From Acinetobacter sp. WCHA55 (GTDB taxonomy: Bacteria; Pseudomonadota; Gammaproteobacteria; Pseudomonadales; Moraxellaceae): a stretch of DNA of 64,000 nt. Position 1 is the stretch's first letter. Each line of letters opens with the position of its first letter. The notes beneath the pieces are model-generated. The model saw nothing but the letters and a program-made list of their open reading frames with translations. It did no database searches and had not been told where the DNA came from. The stretch covers positions 248,001 through 312,000 of the forward strand of contig NZ_CP032285.1 in NCBI RefSeq assembly GCF_002165305.2, written 5' to 3'. Position numbers and translations under genes: made by a program. Shown here piece after piece: positions 8,510 through 17,367 of this stretch.

Positions 8510-9671
8510 TGGTTGGAAACAAGTTGATCTAGGTTCTTTATTTGATTTTAAAAATGGATTAAATACCGAGAAAGAACATTATGGAAGGGGGTATAAATTT
8601 GTAAATGTAATGGACGTTTTTGGTAACAATATTCTTACTGAAAACAAAATCATAGGTCGGGTACAAGTCTCAGATAAAGAACTTATAGCGTATAAATTGC
8701 ATTATGGAGATGTTCTTTTTAATAGAACGTCAGAGACATTTGATGAAATAGCAATGGCTGCTGTTTATTTAGATGATGCCGTTGCTACTTTTGGTGGGTT
8801 TGTCATTCGAGGTCGTCCAAAATCAAATGACATATATCCTGAATATTCATCATTTTTGTTTCAAGCTGAGATGTATAGAACACAAGCTATTAAACTTGGT
8901 CAGGGAGCGGTTCGTGCCAACATTGGTCAAAAAGATTTAGCAAAAGTTAATGTTTTACTGCCATCGATAACGGAACAAAAGGAAATCACTCAAATTCTTT
9001 CTACTTGGGATCAAACGATTTCGGCTACTGAAAAACTGCTTAAAAATAGCCAACAGCAGAAAAAAGCATTAATGCAACAATTGCTGACGGGTAAGAAGCG
9101 TTTGCGTGATGAGAAGGGTGTTGAGTTCAGTGATGAATGGCAACGTATTGAATTAGGCTTACTTCTTGACTATCAACAGCCAACACCTTATTTGGTGGAG
9201 TCCACTGCTTATAGTGATAGTTATAAAACTCCTGTTTTAACAGCGGGTAAAACATTCATTTTGGGTTATACCAATGAGATTTCAGGGATTTATCAAGATC
9301 AATTGCCTGTAATTATTTTTGATGATTTTACAACCGATAGTAAGTATGTGAACTTTCCATTTAAAGCAAAATCAAGTGCTATGAAAATCTTGACTGCTAA
9401 AAAAGGGGTTTCAATTAAATTTGTATTCGAAGCAATGCAAATGTTGAAATTCAATATTGGAGGACATCAACGACATTGGATTTCAATTTTTTCAAATTTG
9501 GTAATTTCTCTACCAAATCTGAAGGAACAACAAAAAATTGCTGAGGTTCTTTCTCTGGCAGATCAAGAGATTGAGACCTTACAGAAAAAACTTGATTGCT
9601 TAAAGCAAGAGAAGAAAGCACTGATGCAACAACTTTTGACAGGTAAAAAACGTGTCAAGGTGGCTGCTTAA
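8499..9671 (+). CDS. hsdS: Type I restriction-modification specificity subunit S (two target-recognition domains)
   Basis: The 390-residue protein has the classic duplicated layout. The first recognition domain (about 1-155) is followed by conserved helix 1, containing QQKKALMQQLLTGKKR near 190-205. The second recognition domain (about 210-345) is followed by conserved helix 2, ending EKKALMQQLLTGKKRVKVAA. The near-identical QLLTGKKR tails show the internal repeat directly. It overlaps the hsdM end by 11 bases and shares an ATGATG-type junction with the following nuclease gene at 9671. It sets the target sequence for HsdM and HsdR. Its recognition domains do not obviously match the half-HsdS upstream, so the locus may encode two specificities. 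Confidence 0.93.
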   Translation: MVPNGWKQVDLGSLFDFKNGLNTEKEHYGRGYKFVNVMDVFGNNILTENKIIGRVQVSDKELIAYKLHYGDVLFNRTSETFDEIAMAAVYLDDAVATFGGFVIRGRPKSNDIYPEYSSFLFQAEMYRTQAIKLGQGAVRANIGQKDLAKVNVLLPSITEQKEITQILSTWDQTISATEKLLKNSQQQKKALMQQLLTGKKRLRDEKGVEFSDEWQRIELGLLLDYQQPTPYLVESTAYSDSYKTPVLTAGKTFILGYTNEISGIYQDQLPVIIFDDFTTDSKYVNFPFKAKSSAMKILTAKKGVSIKFVFEAMQMLKFNIGGHQRHWISIFSNLVISLPNLKEQQKIAEVLSLADQEIETLQKKLDCLKQEKKALMQQLLTGKKRVKVAA

Positions 9672-10606
9672 TGATGCAAATCAACCCTAGCTATTACCGC
9701 ATTATGGCGGGTGCGAAGTCTGTATTTGCTCAAGAGTTTCTAGAAGGCGGCTTTATTGCCGCCAACTGGAACATTGACCAAGACTTAACACATGCATTGC
9801 CTGATGATTGGCGTGAGTTTAATCATCGTTTTATTCCTGTTTATCTTAATGCTTTACCTGACAAAACGAAGATTTCGGCAGGCTTAGCATGTGGCATGTT
9901 GCATACCCTTTCTAAGGGAATTAAACAGGGCGACATTATCCTTACACCTCGTGGAGATGGTCATTACTTAGTGGGTAAAGTCATTTCAGACTATTACTAC
10001 GTGCCTTCTGGTGAGTTAAGCCATCGCAGAAAAGTTGAATGGTTTGAACAGACTTTACCTAGAGAACTGATGTCTCAGGAGTTAAAAAACTCATCAGCGG
10101 CAGGTACAGTTTGCAATCTAACCAAGTATGCAGCAGAGCTTAAAACGCTTATTGATGGTAAAGAAACAGTTGAGCATCTCGAGCCTGATGAAGTGCTCGA
10201 AGACCCAACAGCTTTTGCTTTAGAAAAGCATTTAGAGCATTTCTTGGTAGAGAATTGGTCTAAAACTGAGTTGGGTGCAACATACGACATTTATACCGAA
10301 GATGGTCAATTGGTCGGCCAACAGTATCCATCGGATACAGGTCCTATCGACATCTTGGCTATCAGTAAGGATAAAAAGACGTTGCTTGTTGTTGAACTTA
10401 AACGTGGTCGTGCAAGTGATCGTGTTGTGGGGCAAATTCAACGCTATATGGGCTATGTCAAAGATGAGTTGGCTGAGGCAGATCAGCAGGTAAAAGGGGT
10501 CATCATTGCACTTGAAGATGACTTAAGAATTCGTCGTGCTTTGAGTGTGGCTCAGAATATTGAGTTTTATCGTTATCAGCTGAGTTTTAAGCTGCTTAAG
10601 CACTAG
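9671..10606 (+). CDS. NucS-like PD-(D/E)XK nuclease with N-terminal PUA/EVE-like region
   Basis: The 311-residue protein overlaps hsdS at its start codon. Residues of about 185-285 resemble the NucS/RecB-like endonuclease fold: an early glutamate in LEKHLEHFL, then GPIDILAIS (Asp about 227), VVELKRG (Glu about 242, Lys about 244) and GQIQRYMGYV (Gln about 255). This is the expected catalytic order D, ExK, Q. The N-terminal half contains GDIILTPRGDGHYLVGKV, a beta-rich pattern reminiscent of PUA/EVE-like domains that can bind modified bases. A fusion of this type would suit a modification-sensing (type IV-like) restriction enzyme, but that is inference. Being coupled to hsdS, it is part of the operon rather than a passenger. 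Confidence 0.75.
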   Translation: MMQINPSYYRIMAGAKSVFAQEFLEGGFIAANWNIDQDLTHALPDDWREFNHRFIPVYLNALPDKTKISAGLACGMLHTLSKGIKQGDIILTPRGDGHYLVGKVISDYYYVPSGELSHRRKVEWFEQTLPRELMSQELKNSSAAGTVCNLTKYAAELKTLIDGKETVEHLEPDEVLEDPTAFALEKHLEHFLVENWSKTELGATYDIYTEDGQLVGQQYPSDTGPIDILAISKDKKTLLVVELKRGRASDRVVGQIQRYMGYVKDELAEADQQVKGVIIALEDDLRIRRALSVAQNIEFYRYQLSFKLLKH

Positions 10607-10633
10607 ATTTGCTTAAAATTAAAGGGGGATTTT

Positions 10634-10662
10634 TTGAAAAAGTATTTGAAATTTAATATGTT
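10634..10662 (+). promoter_or_regulatory. Candidate promoter for an RNA upstream of the Abi_2 gene
   Basis: TTGAAA at 10634-10639 and TATGTT at 10657-10662 are separated by 17 bases, which fits a sigma-70 promoter. It would start transcription at about 10669, inside the gap between the nuclease and Abi_2 genes. Confidence 0.4.
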
Positions 10663-10668
10663 GGTGCT

Positions 10669-10827
10669 ATTTTTTGATTTTCTTTATAAAGAAAATGTAA
10701 CACCACAAATACGTATATTCTTATTGAATTTACAAAAGCATCTTGCAATTTCGGCTATGGGTAAGCATAATATGTTTAACAACACCCACAGCGCCTCTGA
10801 TTTAAGCGTACCAGTGTGGGTTTTTTT
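10669..10827 (+). ncRNA. Predicted structured RNA directly preceding the Abi_2 HEPN gene
   Basis: The gap has no convincing gene but strong structure. ATTTTCTTT (10677-10685) and AAAGAAAAT (10688-10696) form a perfect nine-pair hairpin, and outer bases 10661-10666 (TTGGTG) can pair with 10701-10708. A second hairpin, ACCCACA (10784-10790) with TGTGGGT (10815-10821), is followed by seven T residues at 10821-10827. It resembles an intrinsic terminator and touches the ATG of the Abi_2 gene. A promoter fits at 10634-10662. A short terminated RNA abutting a HEPN toxin-like gene suggests a regulatory or antitoxin RNA. The 65-codon frame here has no coding character. Confidence 0.5.
10784..10827 (+). 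terminator. Intrinsic-terminator-like hairpin abutting the Abi_2 start codon
   Basis: A seven-base-pair stem (ACCCACA / TGTGGGT) with a 24-base loop is followed by an uninterrupted T run ending one base before ATG 10828. It could end the upstream RNA, or attenuate read-through from hsdS and the nuclease gene into Abi_2 and hsdR. Confidence 0.5.
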
Positions 10828-11763
10828 ATGACTAAAACTTTTTCAAAAGACCCAAAAACATACCCAGAATTATTACAAAAGTTAGAATCTGATGGTCTAA
10901 AGATTACAGATCAGACAGCTGCACTACGCCACCTTAAACAGATCAGCTATTACCGATTAAAAGGCTATGGACTGGCTTTTCGACAATATGATGAAACTGG
11001 CAAAAGGTTAAGTACATATCAGCCTAATGTTGAGTTAGTTACTTTAATTCATATGAGTATGATTGATGCTGAATTACGTAGTCTGATTTTAGCGGCAATA
11101 GACCGTATTGAAGTCGAAGTAAGAAATGTTATTAATCATGAATTATCGATTAAGTATAATAGCTCTCATTGGTTCTTAGATGAAAATTTGTTCCAAAGCT
11201 CTGATCAATTTAAACATCAAGATTTTTTGGGCAAGATTAAGCAATTTACTGCTAAAAAAGCAGATGCTGGTAGTGAAAAAGAAAAGCTCAGAGAAACTTT
11301 CATACATCATTATTATCAGGCTTATGTCACACCAGAATACCCGCCATGTTGGATGATTGCTGAGGTTTTACCTTTAGGCTCATGGTCTAAGTTATATGAG
11401 CATTTGGTGCAGAGTAAAGATCGTAAACAGGTTTCAAAACAGTTTGACTTGTCACCAGAGTTATTGGAGTCATGGTTACATGCGTTGACCTACTTACGCA
11501 ATGTCTGTGCGCATCAAGGGCGTTTATTTAACAGAACATTTGCCTTTCCGCCTAAACAGGGTAAAAAAGCTCCTCTAAAGACCCAGCATCAACTCTATAA
11601 TTATATCTGTATTTTATTCCTGTTCTTAAAGGAGTTTAATCATGAATATGATTGGTTAGAGCGCATTGAAGCAGTATTAAAGAAATGTCCAAATGAATTA
11701 TTGAAATTTTATGGTTTTGATGAAAATTGGTTAGAGAAAGATGAAGACTATTGGATGAACTAA
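10828..11763 (+). CDS. Abi_2 family (AbiD/AbiF-like) HEPN protein
   Basis: The protein has 311 residues from ATG 10828; an upstream GTG at 10816 lies inside the hairpin stem and is unlikely. Family features are HLKQISYYRLKGYGLAFR near 35-52 and two RxxxxH HEPN motifs, RNVINH at about 99-104 and RNVCAH at about 224-229, the latter followed by GRLFNRTF. Abi_2 proteins are abortive-infection factors thought to be HEPN ribonucleases that stop growth after phage attack. No membrane segment is visible. It sits between the nuclease gene and hsdR on the same strand, inside the type I operon, and is preceded directly by a predicted structured RNA. Intact motifs suggest it is functional. Confidence 0.88.
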   Translation: MTKTFSKDPKTYPELLQKLESDGLKITDQTAALRHLKQISYYRLKGYGLAFRQYDETGKRLSTYQPNVELVTLIHMSMIDAELRSLILAAIDRIEVEVRNVINHELSIKYNSSHWFLDENLFQSSDQFKHQDFLGKIKQFTAKKADAGSEKEKLRETFIHHYYQAYVTPEYPPCWMIAEVLPLGSWSKLYEHLVQSKDRKQVSKQFDLSPELLESWLHALTYLRNVCAHQGRLFNRTFAFPPKQGKKAPLKTQHQLYNYICILFLFLKEFNHEYDWLERIEAVLKKCPNELLKFYGFDENWLEKDEDYWMN

Positions 11764-11832
11764 ACCAAAATTTAGGAATCTCATAAAGTTATTTAAACAA
11801 AGTACAAGATAAAGTCATTTTAGGGTGAATGC

Positions 11833-14800
11833 GTGAATATTTATAATCCAAGGTTTCAAGAAGAATATAGTGGAAAGATTCCTGCTCTAACCTTGTTGAC
11901 TAACTTAGGATGGTCATTCTTATCCCCATCACAGGCACTCGTTGCCCGTGATGGAAAACAAGACCAAGTGGTATTACGCCAAATCCTGCGTAAAGAACTT
12001 TCGAAACGTACTTTTCCATTTGCGGGTCAAGAATATCCACTATCGCCAAAATCAGTTGATAACTTAATTGCTGAAATATGTAGTCCTGCTTTGAATGAAG
12101 GGCTACTGACCGCCAACGAAAAAATGTATGACCATTTGTTCTACGGCATTCCTGTCACCGAATTTGTAAACGGGAAAAAAGTTAGCCCTACGATTCCATT
12201 GATTGATTGGCATAACATTCATAACAACGACTTTTCATACACTGAAGAATTTGCTGTCACACGCTCAGGTGGTGTAGATACACGTAGACCCGATATCATT
12301 TGCTTTGTAAATGGTATTCCTTTAGGAGTAATTGAAGCAAAACGCCCTGATAGTCAGGCTAAGAAAGGTCCAACGATTAATGAAGGCATTTCTCAGACGC
12401 TTCGTAATCAGCGACCTGATGAAATTCCACATCTGTTTGCATATAGCCAACTGATACTCTCTATAAATGGACATGAAGGGCGTTACGGCACATGTAATAC
12501 TCCTGCTAAGTTTTGGGCAGCGTGGCGAGAAGAAGATATTTCTGATGCAGAGATGTATGCGCTTAAAAATAAGAAATTAACTGCTTCACAAAAACAGAGC
12601 CTATTTTCTTATCGTCCAGTCGATGACTTAAATTGGTATGAAAACCTAATTGCAGGTGGAGACTTAGCTGTTACAGGTCAAGATCAACTGCTTATTAGTC
12701 TATTAAAGCCTGAACGACTACTCGAAATGGTTCGCCTATATACGCTTTTCGATAAGAAAGCAGGAAAAATTGTTGCCCGTTATCAGCAAATCTTTGGTAT
12801 CAAACGCCTCATTGAGCGTATTAGTACTAAGAATAGCAAGGGTGGTCGTGAAGGTGGTGTGATTTGGCATACAACGGGCTCAGGTAAGTCTTTTACTATG
12901 GTCTTTCTCAGTAAAGCCTTGATCTTGCATGAAGATTTAAAACAATGCCGTATCTTGGTTGTCACTGACCGTGTCGATTTAGAAGATCAACTAAGTAAAA
13001 CCTTTGTATCAGGTGGTGAACTGGCAGGAAAAAGAGACAAGCAAAATGCCATGGCGACTTCAGGCAAACGCTTGGCTGAACAAATTGGCAAGGGTACAGA
13101 GCGAATCATGTTCTCTTTGATTCAGAAGTTTAACTCTGCAACCAAACTTCCTGAATGTGTCAATACAAGCTCAGACTTCATTGTCTTGATTGATGAAGGG
13201 CATCGAAGCCAAGGTGGTGAAAACCATGTGCGTATGAAACTCGCACTTCCAAATGCGGCATTCGTGGCATTTACAGGTACGCCATTACTTAAAAATGAAA
13301 AGACTGTAAATAAGTTTGGTCCTATTGTGCATGCGTATACGATGCAAAGAGCGGTGGAAGATAAAACTGTAACACCTTTGCTGTATGAGGAACGTATCCC
13401 TGATTTAGACGTAAACGAGCGAGCAATTGATACATGGTTTGAGCGTATTACAGAAGGGCTAACAGATCAGCAAAAAGCAGATTTAAAGCGTAAATTTGCG
13501 AGAAAAGGTCAGCTTTATACTGCTGATGACCGTATTCGCCTGATTGCATTAGATATTGCCAATCATTTTGTTAAAAATATTGATGATGGTTTAAAAGGTC
13601 AGCTTGCTTGTGACAGTAAAGCCTCAGCGATTAAATATAAAAAATATTTGGATGAAGCTGGTCTATTTGAATCGGCAGTGGTCATGAGTCCACCCGATAG
13701 TCGTGAAGGTAATACTGATGTTGATGAATCAACTACCCCTGAAGTGACTCAATGGTGGAAAGAGAATGTCGGTACTCAAGATGAACAATCCTATACAAAA
13801 CAAGTCATCGAACGCTTTGAAAAAGATGAATCCCTTAAGTTATTGATTGTAGTAGATAAGCTATTAACAGGTTTTGATGAACCTAAAAATGCTGTTCTTT
13901 ATATTGATAAAAATTTAAAACAGCACAATTTAATTCAAGCAATTGCGCGTGTAAACAGACTTCACCCATTGAAAAAGTTTGGTTTATTAATTGATTATCG
14001 CGGTATTTTAAAAGAATTGGATGCCACAATTCTTGATTACCAAGATCTCGCTGCTCGTACCCAAGGTGGTTATGATATTAACGATCTTACAGGCTTATAT
14101 ACTCAAATGAGTTCTGAATACAAACGATTACCTCGTTTGTATAAAGCACTTTGGGCAATTTTTGCTGATGTTAAAAATAAAAATGATCCAGAGCAGTTAC
14201 GCCAAGTTTTAGTTCCTCGTATTGAAGAACGTAAGGGTGAGTTAGTCGATATTCACTTAAAAGTTCGTGATGATTTTTATGAAGCACTTACAGAGTTTGC
14301 AAGTTGTTTAAAAGTTGCGTTGCAGTCAGCAACCTTCTTTGAAGATAAAAGCTTTTCTGATGCAGATCGTCAGCACTACAAAGAAACAGTCAAACTATTT
14401 ACAAGCTTGCGTCAAATTGTGAAACGAGATGCTGGGGAGACTGTTGACTACGATCAGTATGCAGAGCAAGTCAAAAAACTGATTGATAAGCATGTTGTGG
14501 GCATTGAAGTTAAGGACCCTGATGGGGTTTATGAAGTTGGCAAGATGGGTAAAATAGCTCAGCCTGAAGATTGGAGTGAAGAGAAAACACGTAATGAAAC
14601 GGATATCATTAAAACTCGTGTAACTAAGATGATTGAGCAACAATTGCGTGATGATCCTTATGCTCAGGAGGCTTTCTCTAAGCTGTTACGTCAAGTCATT
14701 GAAGAAGCAGAGAAAGAGTTTGATCACCCATTGAAGCAACACATGTTGTTTAGAGAGTTTGAAGAACAAGTTGAAGCTCGTCGTTTAGATGAAATTCCCG

Positions 14801-15114
14801 ATGTGTTCAGTGGTAATAAGCATGCTCAAGCTTATTACGGGGTCTTTAAGAAGCTATTACCTGAAGCATTCTCGATAACAAATCAACAGAATCAAGATAA
14901 GTGGATTGAACTCGCTTTCGAGGTTGATCGTTCTGTGATGAGCTCTGTGGCTGAAAACTCCATCAATCCGCAAAATATTGAAGCGGATATCCGTAAAAAA
15001 TTATTACCTCAGATGTTCCGTGAATGTAAATCCATTGGGAGTGGTATGGATCAAGCAAAAAAAATTGTAGAAATGATCGTACAAATTACTCGGGTTGGTT
15101 TAAATGGGCTCTAG
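11833..15114 (+). CDS. hsdR: Type I restriction enzyme R subunit (translocase and endonuclease)
   Basis: The 1093-residue protein is of normal length. The N-terminal nuclease domain shows RRPDIICF (Asp about 154) and GVIEAKRP (Glu about 168, Lys about 170). The helicase motor follows: Walker A TGSGKS at about 348-353, VVTDRVDLEDQL, the DEGH box at about 454-457, FTGTPL, and a C-terminal RecA lobe with QAIARVNRL. The long helical C-terminus contacts HsdM. It starts 69 bases after the Abi_2 gene and its end overlaps the metallopeptidase gene. With HsdM and HsdS it translocates and cuts unmodified DNA. I see no frameshift. Confidence 0.95.
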   Translation: MNIYNPRFQEEYSGKIPALTLLTNLGWSFLSPSQALVARDGKQDQVVLRQILRKELSKRTFPFAGQEYPLSPKSVDNLIAEICSPALNEGLLTANEKMYDHLFYGIPVTEFVNGKKVSPTIPLIDWHNIHNNDFSYTEEFAVTRSGGVDTRRPDIICFVNGIPLGVIEAKRPDSQAKKGPTINEGISQTLRNQRPDEIPHLFAYSQLILSINGHEGRYGTCNTPAKFWAAWREEDISDAEMYALKNKKLTASQKQSLFSYRPVDDLNWYENLIAGGDLAVTGQDQLLISLLKPERLLEMVRLYTLFDKKAGKIVARYQQIFGIKRLIERISTKNSKGGREGGVIWHTTGSGKSFTMVFLSKALILHEDLKQCRILVVTDRVDLEDQLSKTFVSGGELAGKRDKQNAMATSGKRLAEQIGKGTERIMFSLIQKFNSATKLPECVNTSSDFIVLIDEGHRSQGGENHVRMKLALPNAAFVAFTGTPLLKNEKTVNKFGPIVHAYTMQRAVEDKTVTPLLYEERIPDLDVNERAIDTWFERITEGLTDQQKADLKRKFARKGQLYTADDRIRLIALDIANHFVKNIDDGLKGQLACDSKASAIKYKKYLDEAGLFESAVVMSPPDSREGNTDVDESTTPEVTQWWKENVGTQDEQSYTKQVIERFEKDESLKLLIVVDKLLTGFDEPKNAVLYIDKNLKQHNLIQAIARVNRLHPLKKFGLLIDYRGILKELDATILDYQDLAARTQGGYDINDLTGLYTQMSSEYKRLPRLYKALWAIFADVKNKNDPEQLRQVLVPRIEERKGELVDIHLKVRDDFYEALTEFASCLKVALQSATFFEDKSFSDADRQHYKETVKLFTSLRQIVKRDAGETVDYDQYAEQVKKLIDKHVVGIEVKDPDGVYEVGKMGKIAQPEDWSEEKTRNETDIIKTRVTKMIEQQLRDDPYAQEAFSKLLRQVIEEAEKEFDHPLKQHMLFREFEEQVEARRLDEIPDVFSGNKHAQAYYGVFKKLLPEAFSITNQQNQDKWIELAFEVDRSVMSSVAENSINPQNIEADIRKKLLPQMFRECKSIGSGMDQAKKIVEMIVQITRVGLNGL

Positions 15115-15862
15115 GATGAATACGCTGCCAGAGAGAAAGTTAAGCATTGTTTATGGTGATGAAATTATTGATTTTGAGGTGCTTGAAAGTCCTAGTCGTA
15201 CTCAAAAGATACTGATTAAAGTCTATGCTGATTGTCGGGTGGTTGTATCAACACCGTTAAATACAGATGATCAAACAATTATTGAAGCGGTAAAGCAGCG
15301 TAGTCGTTGGATCTATAAACAATTACGAGAGTTCCGTGAACAAAGTAGATTTATCACGCCTCGCAAATATAAAAGTGGTGAAAGCCACTTTTATTTAGGT
15401 AAACAATATCAATTGAAAGTGATTCATGATGATACCAAGCCAAAAGGTGTAAAACTTCTAAGAGGAAGATTGGAAGTAAACACCTTGGATATGGGTCTTG
15501 AAAGTATTAAATCTTATTTAAATGAATGGTATAGAATCCGAGCAAAAGTCATATTCGAAGCACGTTTGCAACATATTCTAGAACAAGCTTTATGGGTTGA
15601 AAATTACCCTGATATTCGTTTGATGACCATGCGAACACAGTGGGGAAACTGCTCCCCATCAGGTTTACTTACGCTCAATCCTCATCTAGTTAAAGCGCCT
15701 ACAATCTGCATTGATTATGTGATTCTGCATGAACTTTGTCATTTGGTTGAACATAATCATAGTGAGCGTTTCTACCAACTATTGAATCAAGTTATGCCTG
15801 ATTGGGAGGTAGTGAAAGAGAGATTAGATAACATGGCTGTGAAGTTTTTTGATATTTTATAA
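15104..15862 (+). CDS. YgjP-like (DUF45) zinc metallopeptidase
   Basis: The protein has up to 252 residues. The zinc motif HELCH lies at about 209-213 in YVILHELCHLVEHNHSERF, with the DUF45/YgjP signatures TQWGNCSPSGLLTLNPHL just before it. Such proteins are SprT-like putative metalloproteases and are frequently the last gene of type I R-M operons. The listed start overlaps hsdR by 11 bases; an in-frame ATG at 15116 directly after the hsdR stop is an alternative, and neither has a clear ribosome site. It is cytoplasmic by sequence. Its target is unknown. Confidence 0.85.
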   Translation: MGSRMNTLPERKLSIVYGDEIIDFEVLESPSRTQKILIKVYADCRVVVSTPLNTDDQTIIEAVKQRSRWIYKQLREFREQSRFITPRKYKSGESHFYLGKQYQLKVIHDDTKPKGVKLLRGRLEVNTLDMGLESIKSYLNEWYRIRAKVIFEARLQHILEQALWVENYPDIRLMTMRTQWGNCSPSGLLTLNPHLVKAPTICIDYVILHELCHLVEHNHSERFYQLLNQVMPDWEVVKERLDNMAVKFFDIL

Positions 15863-16099
15863 CAAGTTTGTTTCAGCGGTGGAAATTCGGTAAGGGGGAA
15901 CTCTTCCATATAATTTATAAACTGATTAAGGTATGTGGCATAAGTGAGCTTAAATTTAAAATATTGTAATTACAAAACAGCAACTTATACATAAAATATC
16001 AATGAATGGCTTTTCAGGAAGTTTGTGCAATGTAAGCCAGAGGTGGTTCCACTTGTTTGAACAACTAAAAGCGTATTTATAAGTGATATTCCGCTCTAG

Positions 16100-16816
16100 T
16101 TAAGCCACCTTGTTTTGTTGGGGTAGCTGATCATAGTAAAACTCATTTGGTGTCATTTTGTCTAGACTCGAATGAGGTCGTTTCAGATTATAAAACTCAA
16201 AATATGCACTCAATTGCTTTTTCGCATCTGTGACACTGCTATAAGCTTTGAGATACACCTCTTCATATTTAACGCTCCGCCATAATCGTTCAACCATCAC
16301 ATTATCTACCCATCGACCTTTACCATCCATACTGATTTGAATGCCATTTGATTTCAATACATCAATAAATGCATCACTGGTGAACTGACTGCCTTGGTCT
16401 GTATTCAATATTTCAGGTGATCCATATTTTTCAATCGCTTCATTTAAAGCCGAAATACAAAAATCCACCTCCATACTAATCGATACCCTATGCGCAAGTA
16501 CCTTGCGGCTATGCCAATCAATCACAGCACATAAATAAACAAAGCCTTTTGCCATAGGGATATACGTTATATCAGTAGACCACACTTGATTACTGCGCTG
16601 AATAGCCAATCCTTTGAGCAGATATGGATATTTACGGTGAGCTTGATTAGCCTGGCTTAAATTTGGTTTGCAATATAACGCCTGAATACCCATTTTCTTC
16701 ATTAAAGTACGTGTATGACGTCGTCCTATATGATGCCCTTGACGATTCAACAAATCACGCATCATACGACTGCCTGCAAAAGGATATTGCATATGTAATT
16801 CATCAATACATCGCAT
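16100..16816 (-). CDS. IS3-family transposase OrfB (copy 1), DDE domain
   Basis: This is the integrase core with WSTDITYIP (first Asp), LNTDQGSQFTS (second Asp) and MVERLWRSVKYEEVY (Glu). The coding frame continues upstream of the first ATG to the end of orfA (QISV, KQAKLLKVSRGCYYYRPKP), so the functional product is probably the OrfAB fusion made by -1 frameshifting near an AAAAG at the orfA end. It is intact in this copy. Confidence 0.88.
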   Translation of the reverse strand: MRCIDELHMQYPFAGSRMMRDLLNRQGHHIGRRHTRTLMKKMGIQALYCKPNLSQANQAHRKYPYLLKGLAIQRSNQVWSTDITYIPMAKGFVYLCAVIDWHSRKVLAHRVSISMEVDFCISALNEAIEKYGSPEILNTDQGSQFTSDAFIDVLKSNGIQISMDGKGRWVDNVMVERLWRSVKYEEVYLKAYSSVTDAKKQLSAYFEFYNLKRPHSSLDKMTPNEFYYDQLPQQNKVA

Positions 16817-16926
16817 CAGCTTCAGATCTGATGAGCTAACAGGTTTTGGGCGATAATAATAACAACCACGAGAGACTTTCAGTAACTTAGCTTGTTTAGA
16901 TACTGAAATCTGAAGTGAGTGATCGA

Positions 16927-17244
16927 TTAACTTTTGTGGTTGAAGCGGCCCAGTTTCTTCAACACACCTTCTAAAAAATCAATTTCTAATGCCTGCTCAC
17001 CGATTTTTGCATGTAACTTTTTAAGATCAATGGGAGGTTCTGATGGAGCTTTTGATTGATCGAAAGCTTGTGAGGAAGCTGAGATCAATTGATTTTTCCA
17101 GTCAATAATTTGGTTTTGATGAACATCAAACTCAGAACTCAATTCAGCAAGTGTTTTTTCTGCTTTGATCGCAGCAAGTGCTACCTTAGCCTTAAAGTCG
17201 TTTGAATGATTTCTTCTTGGTCTACGTGCCATAAAATACTCCAT
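16927..17244 (-). CDS. IS3-family OrfA helix-turn-helix protein (copy 1)
   Basis: The 105-residue protein begins with a basic leader and a Tnp_1-type HTH (DFKAKVALAAIKAEKTLAEL, then FDVHQNQIIDWK). A C-terminal leucine-zipper-like helix follows (LHAKIGEQALEIDFLEGVL). It binds the element ends and supplies the N-terminus of the OrfAB transposase. Confidence 0.88.
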   Translation of the reverse strand: MEYFMARRPRRNHSNDFKAKVALAAIKAEKTLAELSSEFDVHQNQIIDWKNQLISASSQAFDQSKAPSEPPIDLKKLHAKIGEQALEIDFLEGVLKKLGRFNHKS

Positions 17245-17367
17245 ATATTGATGTTTATAACATCATTTGAGGAGCAGAGTATCACTTATAGGAGTTGTTC
17301 AAATTTCCGGATCCATCTCTGCCTATCGTAAGCTATAAAAAGGGAAATTTAATATCTCCCTTATAGA

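Larger units (their letters stand above)
16039..17320 (-). mobile_element. IS3-family element, copy 1 (1282 bp, 3-bp target duplication)
   Basis: The ends are AGAGGTGG at 16039 and, inverted, AGAGATGG at 17320, with a shared internal TTGAACAAC. The flanking GCC at 16036-16038 and 17321-17323 is a 3-base target duplication, so this is a simple insertion. It holds orfA and orfB on the minus strand, related by a -1 frameshift. Copies 2, 3 and 4 in this window are close relatives. Confidence 0.9.

Noticed and set aside
10634..10831. 65-codon frame before the Abi_2 gene
   Set aside because: It covers the hairpins and T run of the predicted RNA and has no protein-like composition.
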